From NCBI RefSeq assembly GCF_004310345.1, contig NZ_SISK01000016.1, forward strand, positions 1-43,127: 43,127 nt of DNA. Reading direction: 5' to 3'. This stretch comes from Paracoccus subflavus (GTDB lineage: Bacteria > Pseudomonadota > Alphaproteobacteria > Rhodobacterales > Rhodobacteraceae). The first letter of the stretch is position 1; each line of letters starts with the position of its first letter. This document shows positions 1 to 8,251 of the stretch, one piece after another. The notes beneath the pieces are model-generated. The model did no database searches, had not been told where the DNA came from, and saw nothing but the letters and a program-made list of their open reading frames with translations. A program made the translations under genes and the position numbers.

Positions 1-120
1 GTCGAACGCGCCTTCTGTCGCATCAAGGACTTCCGCCGCGTCGCCACCCGCTACGACAAGCTCGCCCGCACCTACACCGCAGCCATAGCCCTCGCCGCTA
101 TCGTCACGTGGTGGTTATGA
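1..120 (+). CDS. IS5-family transposase, C-terminal end (partial)
   Basis: The first 39 codons of the window, read from base 1 to a TGA at 118-120, encode the C-terminal tail of an IS5-family DDE transposase. The segment V-E-R-A-F-C-R-I-K followed by R-R-V-A-T-R-Y-D-K-L-A is the typical end of these proteins, covering the last catalytic-domain helix with its conserved Arg/Lys and Tyr residues. The N-terminal part lies outside the window. The stop is only 10 bases before a CTAG that appears to be the element boundary. The first codons of an IS5-type transposase at the far right edge (43088) have the same orientation, so these could be two copies of one element, but the available parts do not overlap and cannot be compared. 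Confidence 0.85.
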   Translation, partial: VERAFCRIKDFRRVATRYDKLARTYTAAIALAAIVTWWL

Positions 121-133
121 GGCTGGACCCTAG
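1..133 (+). mobile_element. 3' end of an IS5-family insertion sequence
   Basis: Transposase tail plus terminal repeat. Read from the CTAG at 130-133 inward, the minus-strand end (GTCCAGCCTCATAA after CTAGG) matches the outer end of the IS5-like element at 43010-43040 (GTCTGGACCCATAA after CTAGT) at 10 of 14 positions. That fits imperfect inverted repeats of one IS type. CTAG or TA targets are known for part of the IS5 family. The insertion abuts mutM so closely that the CTAG also supplies the mutM stop codon. Confidence 0.7.
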
Positions 134-975
134 CGCTGGCAAGCGGAACAGAAGAAACTGGACCGCCCGCCCTGCACGATCCGGCGGATCGTGCCCGCGC
201 AACCGGGGGCGGTGCAGGGCGCGTCCTTGCGGTCATAGACGCGGAAGCTGTGCTGAAAATAGCCCAGTTCGCCGCTGGCCTGCCGGTGGTCGCGCAGCGA
301 CGAGCCGCCTGCGGCGATGGCATCGGTCAGCACGTTTCGGATGTGGCCCACCAGGGCCGCGACCCGGGCGGCGCCGATGCGCCCCGCCGCCCGGCGCGGG
401 TCGATCCCGGCGCGATGCAGGGCCTCGGACACGTAGATATTGCCCAGGCCTGCGACGATGCGCTGGTCCAGCAGCGCCTGTTTCACCGGGACGCGCCGCA
501 CCGAAAGGGCCGCGGCCAGATAAGCGGGGGTGAAGCTGTCGTCAAAGGGTTCCGGCCCCAGATGGTCCAGCAGGGGATGGGCGCTGCCCTCGCGGATCAG
601 ATCGACCATGCCGAACCGGCGGGCGTCGTTGAAGGTGATGGTGGCGCCCGCATCGGTCGTCAGCACCACATGATCGTGGCGCGGCAGGATCGCCGGGTCG
701 CGGTGGAAATCGCCAAGGCTGCCGCCCTGGACCAGCATCCGCCCCGACATGCCCAGATGCATCAGCAGCGTGCCGCCCCGATCCAGTTCCGCCAGCAGGT
801 ATTTCGATCGCCGCCGCAGCGCCGTGACCGTGGCCCCCGTCAGAACCTGCACCAGATCGGGCGGCAGGGGCCAGCGCAGGTCGGGGCGGCGCACCTCGGC
901 CCGCGCGATGCGCGCGCCCTCCAGGTGCGGCACAAGGCCGCGGCGCACGGTCTCGACTTCGGGCAATTCTGGCAA
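130..975 (-). CDS. mutM: Formamidopyrimidine-DNA glycosylase (Fpg/MutM)
   Basis: Bifunctional base-excision repair enzyme that removes 8-oxoguanine and formamidopyrimidines and nicks the abasic site. The protein begins P-E-L-P-E-V-E after the initiator; this is the invariant Fpg N-terminus whose Pro is the catalytic nucleophile. The start is therefore the TTG at 973-975, preceded by a GAGAAAGG ribosome site, and not an ATG further upstream. The C-terminus carries the zinc finger C-x4-C-x16-C-x2-C and ends in C-Q-R. The length is 281 residues, normal for the family. It is divergent from ubiE, a common arrangement in Rhodobacteraceae. The stop codon TAG lies inside the CTAG at the end of the neighbouring IS5 element, so the reading frame was just spared. 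Confidence 0.95.
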   Translation of the reverse strand: MPELPEVETVRRGLVPHLEGARIARAEVRRPDLRWPLPPDLVQVLTGATVTALRRRSKYLLAELDRGGTLLMHLGMSGRMLVQGGSLGDFHRDPAILPRHDHVVLTTDAGATITFNDARRFGMVDLIREGSAHPLLDHLGPEPFDDSFTPAYLAAALSVRRVPVKQALLDQRIVAGLGNIYVSEALHRAGIDPRRAAGRIGAARVAALVGHIRNVLTDAIAAGGSSLRDHRQASGELGYFQHSFRVYDRKDAPCTAPGCAGTIRRIVQGGRSSFFCSACQR

Positions 976-1050
976 TCCGATCCCTTTCTCTGCATTGTGC
1001 CGCAGGCAGGCCGGGCTTATCTGGCGATGAAACAGGCGGACGGCAAGCGC

Positions 1051-1797
1051 ATGAGCGAGAAGAAGCAGACCCATTTCGGTTTCCGGACCGTGGACGAGGA
1101 TGCCAAGGCCGGAATGGTCCACGGGGTCTTTTCGTCGGTCGCCAGCCGTTACGACCTGATGAACGACCTGATGAGCGCGGGCATCCATCGCATCTGGAAG
1201 ACCGCGATGATGGACTGGCTGGCCCCGCGCAATGGTCAGCATCTGCTGGACGTGGCGGGCGGGACGGGCGACATCGCCTTGCGGTTCCTAGACCGGGCGC
1301 CGGGCGCGCGCGTCACCGTCTGCGACATGACCGAATCCATGCTGGCCGAGGGCAGGAAGCGCGCCGATGCGGTCGAAAAGGGCGACCGGCTGGCCTGGGT
1401 CACGGGCGACGCGATGGCGCTGCCCTTTGCCGATGCCAGCTTTGACCGCTACACGATCAGCTTCGGCATCCGCAACGTCACCCGCATCGCCGATGCCCTG
1501 GCCGAGGCATATCGCGTCCTGCGTCCCGGCGGGCGGCTGATGGTGCTGGAATTCAGCCAGATCCCCGTGCCGGCGATGCAATGGGCCTATGACCGTTACA
1601 GCTTCAATGTCATCCCGGCCATGGGTCAGGCGGTCACGGGGGATCGCGACAGCTATCAGTATCTGGTGGAATCGATCCGCAAATTCCCCGACCAGGACAG
1701 TTTCGCCGACATGATCCGCACCGCCGGATTCGGTCGGGTGCATTATCGCAACCTGTCGATGGGAATCGCCGCGCTGCATTCCGGCTGGAAGCTGTAA
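1051..1797 (+). CDS. ubiE: Demethylmenaquinone/2-polyprenyl-benzoquinol methyltransferase UbiE
   Basis: SAM-dependent C-methyltransferase of ubiquinone (and menaquinone) biosynthesis, soluble and probably membrane-associated. It has 248 residues, the usual UbiE length. Visible marks are the N-terminal T-x-F-G-F-x-x-V segment, S-x-Y-D-x-M-N-D-L-M-S-x-G (residues about 30-45), the SAM-binding loop [12 protein letters not shown] (about 68-79) and the post-motif F-G-I-R-N-V-T. The ATG at 1051 was chosen because homologues begin close to it; an in-frame ATG at 1027 would add eight residues. The stop overlaps the ubiB start (TAATG), so the two are translationally coupled. Confidence 0.93.
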   Translation: MSEKKQTHFGFRTVDEDAKAGMVHGVFSSVASRYDLMNDLMSAGIHRIWKTAMMDWLAPRNGQHLLDVAGGTGDIALRFLDRAPGARVTVCDMTESMLAEGRKRADAVEKGDRLAWVTGDAMALPFADASFDRYTISFGIRNVTRIADALAEAYRVLRPGGRLMVLEFSQIPVPAMQWAYDRYSFNVIPAMGQAVTGDRDSYQYLVESIRKFPDQDSFADMIRTAGFGRVHYRNLSMGIAALHSGWKL

Positions 1798-3335
1798 TGC
1801 GGGGTCCGCACAACCTGCTGCGCCTGATCCGCACGGGCGCGACCTTTGAACGCACGGGCGCGATGCGCGCGGTCCTGGACGCCGTCGAGGCGCCGCCCCG
1901 GCTGCGGGTTGCCGCCCGCGTGCTGGGCTGGCCGTTCCGCTGGCTGGGCTACAAGGGCGACCCGGCGTTGCCGCCGATCACGCGGGCGATCACCGCCCTG
2001 GGTCCGGCCTATGTCAAGTTCGGCCAGATCCTGTCCACCCGCGCCGATGTCGTGGGGGTGGAAATGGCCATGCAGTTGCGCCTGCTGCAGGATCGCCTGC
2101 CCCCCTTTCCGACCGACATCGCGAAACAGATCGTCCAGGCCGACCTGCGCCAGCCGGTCGATCTGCTGTTTTCAGAATTCTCGGAACCCGTGGCCGCCGC
2201 ATCCATTGCCCAGGTCCACCGCGCCCGCGTGCGCGAAACCGGGCGCGAGGTCGCAGTCAAGGTGATCAGGCCCGGCATCGCCGCGGCCTTCCGCCGCGAC
2301 ATCGACGCCTTTCATTTTGCCTCAGGCATCATCGAGGTCCTGTCGCCCGGCAGCCGCCGCCTGCGCCCGCGCGATGTGGTCCGCCATTTCGAAGCCACCG
2401 TGACGGCCGAACAGGACATGCGGCTCGAGGCGGCCAATGCGTCCGAATTCGCCGAGAACACCAAGCACGATCCGGGATTCGCGATTCCCCGGCCGCTCTG
2501 GGATCTGTCCTCTCGCCGGGTACTGACCTCTGACTGGGCCGAAGGGCTGCCGATGGGCGACAGGGACGCGCTGATCGCGGCGGGCCACGACATCAGCCGC
2601 ATCGCCACGCGGGTGATCCAGTTGTTTCTTCAACATGCCCTGCGCGACGGCTTCTTTCATGCCGACATGCATCACGGCAACCTGAAGGTCGCGGCCAATG
2701 GCGACGTGCTGGCCTATGACTTCGGCATCATGGGCGAAATCGACGAATACACCCGCCGCGTCTATGCCGAGATCCTGTATGGCTTCATCCAGCGCGATTA
2801 TCGCCGCGTGGCGCGCGTGCATTTCGAGGCGGGCTATGTGCCCCGCGACCGCGACGAGGCGCAGTTCGCCCGCGCCCTGCGCGCCGTGGGCGAGCCGATC
2901 TTCGGCGCCGATGCCACGCGCATCTCGATGGCGAACCTGCTGGCCTATCTGTTCGAGGTCACCGAACGGTTCGGGATGCGCACCCAGACGCAGTTGATCC
3001 TGCTGCAGCGCACCATGGTCGTGGTCGAGGGCGTGGCCCGGTCGGTCGATCCGCAACTGAACATCTGGGACGCGGCAAAGCCCGTGGTATCGGATTACAT
3101 CCGGTCCAACATCGGCCCCAAGGCCTTGGCGGGCGACATGGTCAAGGTGGCCCAGACCGTGGGCCGCTTCGGCCCGCTGCTGCCGCAGATCGTCGAACAG
3201 GCGCTGTGGGAACGCGCCCATCCCGAAGACGCCCGCCCCTCGCAGCCGATCCTGGCGCGGCGCGGCGCGCCGGTGTGGCTGGCGGTGGCGCTGGCTTTGG
3301 GGGCGGGCGCGGCGCTGGGAATGGCCCTGGCCTAG
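1797..3335 (+). CDS. ubiB: Ubiquinone biosynthesis protein kinase-like UbiB
   Basis: Atypical protein-kinase-like ATPase (ABC1/ADCK/UbiB family) needed for ubiquinone synthesis, anchored in the inner membrane. Length is 512 residues. The diagnostic K-x-G-Q motif appears in Y-V-K-F-G-Q-I-L-S-T-R (about residues 75-85). It is followed by the Ala-rich nucleotide loop A-A-A-S-I-A-Q-V-H, the lysine in V-A-V-K-V-I, the catalytic-loop region H-A-D-M-H-H-G-N and the metal-binding D-F-G. The C-terminus is a hydrophobic Ala/Leu/Gly helix, as in other UbiB proteins. The start codon overlaps the ubiE stop. The 3' end overlaps the convergent small gene at 3332 by four bases. Confidence 0.93.
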   Translation: MRGPHNLLRLIRTGATFERTGAMRAVLDAVEAPPRLRVAARVLGWPFRWLGYKGDPALPPITRAITALGPAYVKFGQILSTRADVVGVEMAMQLRLLQDRLPPFPTDIAKQIVQADLRQPVDLLFSEFSEPVAAASIAQVHRARVRETGREVAVKVIRPGIAAAFRRDIDAFHFASGIIEVLSPGSRRLRPRDVVRHFEATVTAEQDMRLEAANASEFAENTKHDPGFAIPRPLWDLSSRRVLTSDWAEGLPMGDRDALIAAGHDISRIATRVIQLFLQHALRDGFFHADMHHGNLKVAANGDVLAYDFGIMGEIDEYTRRVYAEILYGFIQRDYRRVARVHFEAGYVPRDRDEAQFARALRAVGEPIFGADATRISMANLLAYLFEVTERFGMRTQTQLILLQRTMVVVEGVARSVDPQLNIWDAAKPVVSDYIRSNIGPKALAGDMVKVAQTVGRFGPLLPQIVEQALWERAHPEDARPSQPILARRGAPVWLAVALALGAGAALGMALA

Positions 3336-3673
3336 AAACAGAGGATTTCGGCCTCGGCCTCGGCGCGGCGCAGGTCGGCCACAATCTCGGTCATCTGGGC
3401 CATGCTCTTGAACATGCCGGCCCGTTCACCGGTGGTCTGCTGCATCCGCATCACCGTTTCGGCCTCGACATAGGCCTGAAAGGGCAGCACCTCGGCGATC
3501 CGGTCGATGGCGCAGGAACAGCGGTCCAGCATGTCGCGGGTCTGCCCGTTGGTGGCCATGCAGGCAAAGACATATTCGGCGCGTGCATTGGTGGGATAGT
3601 CGTTCACCGCCTGCGCATGAACCTGACCCGCGGCCAGGGCGATCAGCAGGGCAGCAGGGAACCGGCGGGTCAT
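3332..3673 (-). CDS. Small exported Cys-containing protein, function unknown
   Basis: I do not recognise this 113-residue protein. It has a clear Sec signal peptide (M-T-R-R-F then a hydrophobic core ending V-H-A-Q-A), so the mature part of about 92 residues is periplasmic. Four cysteines remain after cleavage: one near residue 38, a C-S-C pair at 52-54 and one at 112 next to the C-terminus, which suggests disulfides or metal/heme contacts. No C-x-x-C-H heme motif is present. The start ATG overlaps the stop of the upstream exported gene (ATGA), so both are made from one transcript. They lie downstream of a sensor/regulator operon beside the PQQ genes, so a role in periplasmic alcohol oxidation is a guess from context. 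Confidence 0.75.
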   Translation of the reverse strand: MTRRFPAALLIALAAGQVHAQAVNDYPTNARAEYVFACMATNGQTRDMLDRCSCAIDRIAEVLPFQAYVEAETVMRMQQTTGERAGMFKSMAQMTEIVADLRRAEAEAEILCF

Positions 3674-4278
3674 TGCAACTCCATCCGGGTCAGATAGCCG
3701 GGCTGCGGCCCCTGCGTTTCGGCGCGCAGCTCGCGGATCGGCTGACGGGGATCGCCCAGAACGAAGCTGAGCGTGAGGGTGCTGAAGCCGCCCATCCGGG
3801 GCGCGTTCGCATCCTGGGCAAAGGGGGAAAAGCGGGCCACCGAGCCGTCGCCCTGTCGGTCGATCTTGCCGCCCTCGAACAGGGCGTCCTTGATGCGGTT
3901 GCGGATGTAATGGGGGCTGCCGCCGGTCAGCCGCGCCATGTCGCGCGTGACCTGTTCCAGGAAAAAGGTCAGCACCGGATCGCCGCCCGACACGGGAAAG
4001 GGGCCGATCTCGCGCATTCGGGTATCGGTCTGCTGGACCAGGCGCAACACCGGCTGCTGGTCGGACGGGTCGATGGCTTGGGTCAAGGTCAGGCTGCCGT
4101 TCTTGATCGGCAGGAACCCTGGCATTTCCGGGCCTTCGACATGCAGGCTCCAGCGCAGACCGGCGTCTTCCAATGACCACGGCCCCCGATCGGCGAACAC
4201 GGCGTCGCCTGCCTCGCCAGCGGGGGCCATGCCTGCCCATGCCGTCATCAGGATCGCCGCGACAAGGTTACGGATCAT
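3670..4278 (-). CDS. Exported protein of unknown function, paired with the 113-residue gene
   Basis: A 202-residue protein with an N-terminal signal peptide (M-I-R-N-L-V-A-A-I-L-M then A-P-A-G). No membrane segment follows, so it should be periplasmic. I cannot assign a family. The mature part is mixed alpha/beta-like, without cysteines and with many Thr/Ser/Pro residues. A ribosome site (GGGAGGAAACGC before ATG) supports the start. The stop overlaps the start of the downstream small Cys protein by four bases. The coupling of the two exported genes and their position beside the FIST/kinase/regulator operon and the PQQ cluster suggest a shared periplasmic task, possibly linked to quinoprotein oxidation. 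That is inference only. Confidence 0.75.
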   Translation of the reverse strand: MIRNLVAAILMTAWAGMAPAGEAGDAVFADRGPWSLEDAGLRWSLHVEGPEMPGFLPIKNGSLTLTQAIDPSDQQPVLRLVQQTDTRMREIGPFPVSGGDPVLTFFLEQVTRDMARLTGGSPHYIRNRIKDALFEGGKIDRQGDGSVARFSPFAQDANAPRMGGFSTLTLSFVLGDPRQPIRELRAETQGPQPGYLTRMELQ

Positions 4279-4371
4279 GCGTTTCCTCCCATATCCCTGC
4301 CGGACAGAGTTACGTTCCCCGGTCCGGGGTGCAAGCCCCGATGGCGGGGATCGGCCTTTGGTCGCAGGGCA

Positions 4372-5694
4372 TCAGGCCAGGATCGCGCCCAGGATCTCGG
4401 CCAACTCGGGGGGGCGGACCGGCTTTTCCATCAGATGCACCCGCATCGCCGTGCAGCTTTTGGCGATCTGCGGGTCGCGATGGGCGGTGACCATGACGGC
4501 GGGTATCGCCCGGCCAGCGGCCCGGCGCAATGCCCGGATGGCCCGGATGCCCGTATCGCCGTTTTCCAGATGATAGTCGGCCAGGATCACGTCGGGGGGG
4601 TCGTCGCCCATCGTCGCCAGCGCCTCGGCCGTGCCGCCGGTGGCGCGCACGACCATGCCCAGCGCGTCGTGAAGGATCATTTCGTAGCCCCGGCGCATCT
4701 CGGGATCGTTCTCGACCACCAGGGCCAGACGACCGCGCAGGGGCAATGCGGACCGGCCCGATGTCGCGGGTCTCGAGGCCGGGCTGTTCTGGACAGGGGG
4801 CAGGCCCACCCGGAACAGCGTGCCGCGCATCGCCTCGGATTGCAGGTCGATGGGATGGCCCAGCTTGGCGCAGGCGCGGCGCACGATGGACAGGCCCAGC
4901 CCCATGCCGGGGGTGGTTCCGTCCCCCGACAGGCGCTGGAATTCGTCAAAGATGCGGTTGCGGTCCACCGCCGGGATGCCCATGCCCGTGTCATAGACAC
5001 ACAGCCAGCACAGCCCGCCGCGCCGGCGCGCGCCCACGGCCACGCCGCCCCGCTGCGTGTACTTGATCGCGTTCGACACCAGGTTCTGCGCAATGCGCCG
5101 CAGAAATACCGGATCGCTGTCGACCACCGCGTCGGTGGGCACGAATGACAGGCGCAGGCCCTTGGCCTCGGCCATGGGCGCGAATTCCACGGCCAGCCTG
5201 CGGAACAGATCGCCCAGGGGGACTGGCTGGCGGTTGAACTCGATCCGCTGGCTGTCCAGGCGCGAGATGTCCAGAACCGCATGCATCAGTTGTTCCACCG
5301 ATTCAAAGGCGCCCGACAGCCGGCTGGTCAGTTCGGTCTGAAGTTCGTTCATCGGCGTGTCGGTCAGCATCGACAGGAACAGGCGTGCCGCGGACAGAGG
5401 TTGCAGCAGGTCGTGGCTGGCCGCACGCAGAAAGCGGGTCTTGGACCGGTTGGCTTCCTCGGCGCTGGCACGGGCCACGGCCAGTTCGCGGTTGCGCTGC
5501 GACAGGTCGGCCAGGGCGCGTTCCAGATCGCGGGTCCGGACCATCACCTCCTGTTCCAGGGCCACGGCGGCCTGGAACATCGACCAGGCCGAGCCGCGCG
5601 ATTCCTCCAGCCGGTCGATACGGTCGATCAGCACCCGGTTGATGCGATCCAGCTTTTCGATCTGCCGTTCAAGGCTGTCGTCGTCACGCAGCAT
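4372..5694 (-). CDS. Hybrid sensor histidine kinase (NahK/ErcS'-like)
   Basis: A 440-residue soluble hybrid kinase without transmembrane segments. It starts with a coiled-coil-like stretch (residues about 7-80). The HisKA motif R-A-A-S-H-D-L-L-Q-P-L has phosphoacceptor His94. The HATPase domain has an N-box N-L-V-S-N-A-I-K-Y-T and a G-x-G-L-G-L-S-I-V glycine box. It ends with a receiver domain carrying Asp373 (V-I-L-A-D) and Lys424 (M-E-K-P). The S-H-D-L-L-Q-P-L box is typical of the NahK/ErcS' kinases that Pseudomonas uses in PQQ-alcohol-oxidation control. The start overlaps the end of the FIST gene by 11 bases, so sensor, kinase and regulator form one operon. The cytoplasmic FIST partner probably supplies the signal. 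Likely target: alcohol or aldehyde oxidation genes (inference). Confidence 0.88.
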   Translation of the reverse strand: MLRDDDSLERQIEKLDRINRVLIDRIDRLEESRGSAWSMFQAAVALEQEVMVRTRDLERALADLSQRNRELAVARASAEEANRSKTRFLRAASHDLLQPLSAARLFLSMLTDTPMNELQTELTSRLSGAFESVEQLMHAVLDISRLDSQRIEFNRQPVPLGDLFRRLAVEFAPMAEAKGLRLSFVPTDAVVDSDPVFLRRIAQNLVSNAIKYTQRGGVAVGARRRGGLCWLCVYDTGMGIPAVDRNRIFDEFQRLSGDGTTPGMGLGLSIVRRACAKLGHPIDLQSEAMRGTLFRVGLPPVQNSPASRPATSGRSALPLRGRLALVVENDPEMRRGYEMILHDALGMVVRATGGTAEALATMGDDPPDVILADYHLENGDTGIRAIRALRRAAGRAIPAVMVTAHRDPQIAKSCTAMRVHLMEKPVRPPELAEILGAILA

Positions 5695-6847
5695 CGTCGC
5701 CGGCCGGTGCCTGGGGCATGAACGCCAGGCCCACGAAGGTCTGGTTCACATGCATCCCGCTGTGCTGTTCGCCATAGGTGTTGAAGCCCGCCACGCGATA
5801 GCGTGCCAGAAGCTCGGACATCCGCTCGGCCAGCCCCTCGCGTTCCACAGCCAGGCGGCGCAGGATGCAGTCGAACCCCAGAACCATCAGCGGCGGACGG
5901 GGCAGGGATGCCAGCGCCTCGGCGAATCCGCGCGTCATGTCCTCGGTCCGGCCCAGCGTCAGCACGGTGCCGGTGTCGATGGCCGACATCAGCGACAGGC
6001 CGCCGTCGGGGGTGGCCTCGCCGATGGCGCGGACATGGTGGCGGCGGCCCATGCGCAGCAGCAGGGGATGGCGGGCGAATTCGGTGGGCGTCAGCGACGC
6101 GGGGTCCAGCCCCGCCAGGCGGGCGTATTCCGCGGCTGCGGGTTCGGCGTTCAGTTCCAGGATGCGGCGCTTTTCGGGCAGGGCGGCGGTGACGACCATG
6201 CGGGTGGCGGTGGGGCTGAAATGGGCGAACGTGATCTCGGCCACGGCCAGATCGGTCTCGACCAGCAGAAACACCGCCGCGTTGTCGATGACGCGCCCAT
6301 GCGCCAACAGCCAGGTCTGCTGAAAGGACAGCCCGTCGCCCGCCGACCCGCCCAGCGTCGGGACCGAGGGCAGGGCGGCGTCGATGCTGGCCACCAGCGC
6401 GTCCTCTTGCCCGGCCAGGCCATCCACCAGCAGCAGCCCGAACAGCGAACGGCGGGGATCGGGTCCGAATCCGGCATGCAGCCGGCGCAGCGTGGCCATC
6501 CAGTCCGACACCGGCAGCCGGTCCAGATCGGGCAGGATCTGCGCCTGCGCGCGAAAGCACGAGGATGGAAAGCCGATCGCCACGACGCTGTCGCTGGCAT
6601 AGCCATTCGGCCCGATCTCTCCGGCCGACGAACATCCCGCGACGATACAGCCCTCGGGCAGGCCCTTGCGCAACGCCGCGTCCAGCGCGGCCAGATCGGG
6701 GCCATCCGCGCCAAAAACCAGCACCAGTCCCGGATCGGCGCCGCGCAGGCCTTCCAGCAGGATGCGACCGCAATCGGCCGCTTTGCGGTCGGCCTGCACG
6801 GCCACCGGCCCGGCGGCGCCCTCCCTCGCGGCCGGGCCGGTATTCAT
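5684..6847 (-). CDS. FIST-domain sensory protein
   Basis: A 387-residue protein with FIST N- and C-terminal domains, a predicted intracellular small-ligand sensor that commonly accompanies histidine kinases. Visible features are the early G-C-S-S-A-G-E-I-G segment (residues about 70-80), the G-G-S-A-G-D-G segment of FIST-N, and the C-terminal F-D-C-I-L-R followed by G-F-N-T-Y-G-E-Q, which is characteristic of FIST-C. It has no signal peptide, no membrane helix and no kinase domain. The ATG at 6845-6847 overlaps the stop of the upstream response regulator (TGATG). The downstream end overlaps the kinase gene. It is probably the input unit of the three-gene signalling operon. The ligand is unknown. 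Confidence 0.85.
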   Translation of the reverse strand: MNTGPAAREGAAGPVAVQADRKAADCGRILLEGLRGADPGLVLVFGADGPDLAALDAALRKGLPEGCIVAGCSSAGEIGPNGYASDSVVAIGFPSSCFRAQAQILPDLDRLPVSDWMATLRRLHAGFGPDPRRSLFGLLLVDGLAGQEDALVASIDAALPSVPTLGGSAGDGLSFQQTWLLAHGRVIDNAAVFLLVETDLAVAEITFAHFSPTATRMVVTAALPEKRRILELNAEPAAAEYARLAGLDPASLTPTEFARHPLLLRMGRRHHVRAIGEATPDGGLSLMSAIDTGTVLTLGRTEDMTRGFAEALASLPRPPLMVLGFDCILRRLAVEREGLAERMSELLARYRVAGFNTYGEQHSGMHVNQTFVGLAFMPQAPAGDDAA

Positions 6848-7554
6848 CAGCCCGCCTCGAACAGCCGGACCGTGTTGGCAAGCAGCACCGCCTGGGTGCG
6901 GCGGCGCGCGTTGATCTTGGACATGATGGCGGTGATGTGGGTCTTGACCGTCGCCTCGGCGATGGACAGTTCGTAGCTGATTTCCTTGTTCGCCTTGCCC
7001 TGGCAGATCAGCCGCAGGATCTTCATCTGCTGCGGCGTCAGGGTGGCAAAACGGCGGGCGAGTTCGGCCTTGGCGGCATCCTCGGCCTCGGCCTGTTCGG
7101 GGGCATAGCCGTCGGGGGTGACATGCTCGCCCTCCCACATGCGGCGCAGGCTGTCCACCAGGGCCTCGCGGCCCAGCGACTTGCTGACATAGCCCTGCGC
7201 CCCCGCCGCCATCGCGGCCGAGATCATGGTGCCGTCCAGGTCGGCGGAAATCATCGTGATGGGCACGTCGGGCAACTGCCGGCGCAGGGTCACGATCCCC
7301 TCGGCCCCGCGCGCGTCGGGCAGGTTCAGGTCCAGGATCACCGCATCGGGCGCGCCCTGCGACCGGATCTGGTCAAGCGCGGCGCCCAGGCTGCGGGCGG
7401 TGCGGACGTTTTTCAGGCCAAAGCTGATCTTGAGCGTCAGCGCCAGCGCGTCGCACATCAGCGGGTGGTCGTCCACGATCAGGATTTCGCGCACCTGATC
7501 GGCGCTTTGCCGTGGCGTCTGCGGCACGCGGGCCTGCATGGCTGCGGCTGTCAT
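6847..7554 (-). CDS. LuxR/NarL-type response regulator
   Basis: A 235-residue two-domain response regulator. The receiver has the acidic pair Asp28-Asp29, phosphoacceptor Asp75 (V-I-L-D-L-N-L-P-D) and the switch/Lys segment G-Y-V-S-K-S. The C-terminus is a LuxR helix-turn-helix (L-T-P-Q-Q-M-K-I-L-R, then A-N-K-E-I-S-Y-E and A-T-V-K-T-H-I). The start ATG at 7552-7554 follows a strong GGGAGGAG site; longer in-frame starts lie at or upstream of a good promoter. It is the first gene of the regulator-FIST-kinase operon. Paracoccus FlhR/FlhS and Pseudomonas ExaE/ErcA-type systems have similar partners and regulate alcohol/C1 oxidation, so that role is plausible here. Confidence 0.9.
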   Translation of the reverse strand: MTAAAMQARVPQTPRQSADQVREILIVDDHPLMCDALALTLKISFGLKNVRTARSLGAALDQIRSQGAPDAVILDLNLPDARGAEGIVTLRRQLPDVPITMISADLDGTMISAAMAAGAQGYVSKSLGREALVDSLRRMWEGEHVTPDGYAPEQAEAEDAAKAELARRFATLTPQQMKILRLICQGKANKEISYELSIAEATVKTHITAIMSKINARRRTQAVLLANTVRLFEAG

Positions 7555-7610
7555 TCGTTCTCCTCCCATGTCGGCATGACCGCAGTCTCCTCCTGCGGAT
7601 GCCATGGCCG

Positions 7611-7638
7611 ATTGTAGGCCAGCCGCCCCGCAAAGCAA
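7611..7638 (-). promoter_or_regulatory. Candidate sigma-70 promoter of the regulator-FIST-kinase operon
   Basis: On the minus strand, a TTGCTT box (7633-7638) and a TACAAT box (7611-7616) are separated by 16 bases. The -10 matches consensus at five of six positions. It lies about 57 bases upstream of the chosen start of the response-regulator gene, in the 127-bp gap after the cysteine hydrolase gene. Experimental start-site data would decide. Confidence 0.5.
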
Positions 7639-7681
7639 GCCGCATCTGCGACAAAGGTCGGACAGGCCCGGATCTGGGGGA

Positions 7682-8242
7682 TCAGGCCGCCGCCTGCGCG
7701 GAAATCCAGTCGCGGGCGTCCGTCACCGTGGCATAGCCAAAGGCCAGCCCGCTCATCATCGCGGCATGAACATGGGCGGCGGGGACGGTGGTGCCCTGGA
7801 ATTCCAGGTCGCGTGTCGCGCAGGCATCGGCGATCACCGTGGTCCGGTAGCCCAGGTCGGACGCGGCACGGGTCGCGGCGTCGATGCACATGTGGCTCAT
7901 GGCGCCGACGATCACGACATCGGTGACGCCGTGCTTTTCAAGGATGGCTTGCAGGTCCGTATCCCTGAAGGCGTTGACCTGGGTCTTGGTCACCACGATC
8001 TCGCCGTCCCGGGGCGCGGCGGCGGGGTTGATCATGGCCCCATCGCTGCCCGGATGAAAGAAGGGCGCCCCAGGGTCGGCGAATTCATGGCGCACATGGA
8101 CGATCAGGTCGCCACCTTCGCGGGCGGCATCCAGCACGGCCCGCGCCTTGGCGGCGGCATTTTCCATCCCTTCCAGCGGAAATTTCCCGCCGGGAAAATA
8201 ATCGTTCTGGATATCCACGGCGACGACGGCGCGTTTGGTCAT
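7682..8242 (-). CDS. Isochorismatase-like cysteine hydrolase (nicotinamidase-related)
   Basis: A 186-residue cytoplasmic hydrolase of the isochorismatase superfamily. The catalytic triad is visible as Asp10 (A-V-D-I-Q-N-D-Y-F), Lys86 (V-V-T-K) and Cys119 (S-H-M-C-I-D-A-A-T-R-A-A), with the preceding G-A-M-S-H-M segment typical of the family. Members cleave amides or enol ethers (nicotinamide, N-carbamoyl compounds, isochorismate). The substrate cannot be read from the sequence, and the absence of an obvious nicotinamidase metal triad argues against PncA. It sits between the pqq operon and the regulator operon, nine bases downstream of the SoxYZ-like gene, and is probably co-transcribed with it. 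No functional link to PQQ is apparent. Confidence 0.85.
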   Translation of the reverse strand: MTKRAVVAVDIQNDYFPGGKFPLEGMENAAAKARAVLDAAREGGDLIVHVRHEFADPGAPFFHPGSDGAMINPAAAPRDGEIVVTKTQVNAFRDTDLQAILEKHGVTDVVIVGAMSHMCIDAATRAASDLGYRTTVIADACATRDLEFQGTTVPAAHVHAAMMSGLAFGYATVTDARDWISAQAAA

Positions 8243-8251
8243 GATCGGTTC

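Noticed and set aside
250..1050. Long N-terminal extension of UbiE
   Set aside because: It would run antisense through all of mutM. The UbiE family starts near 1051.
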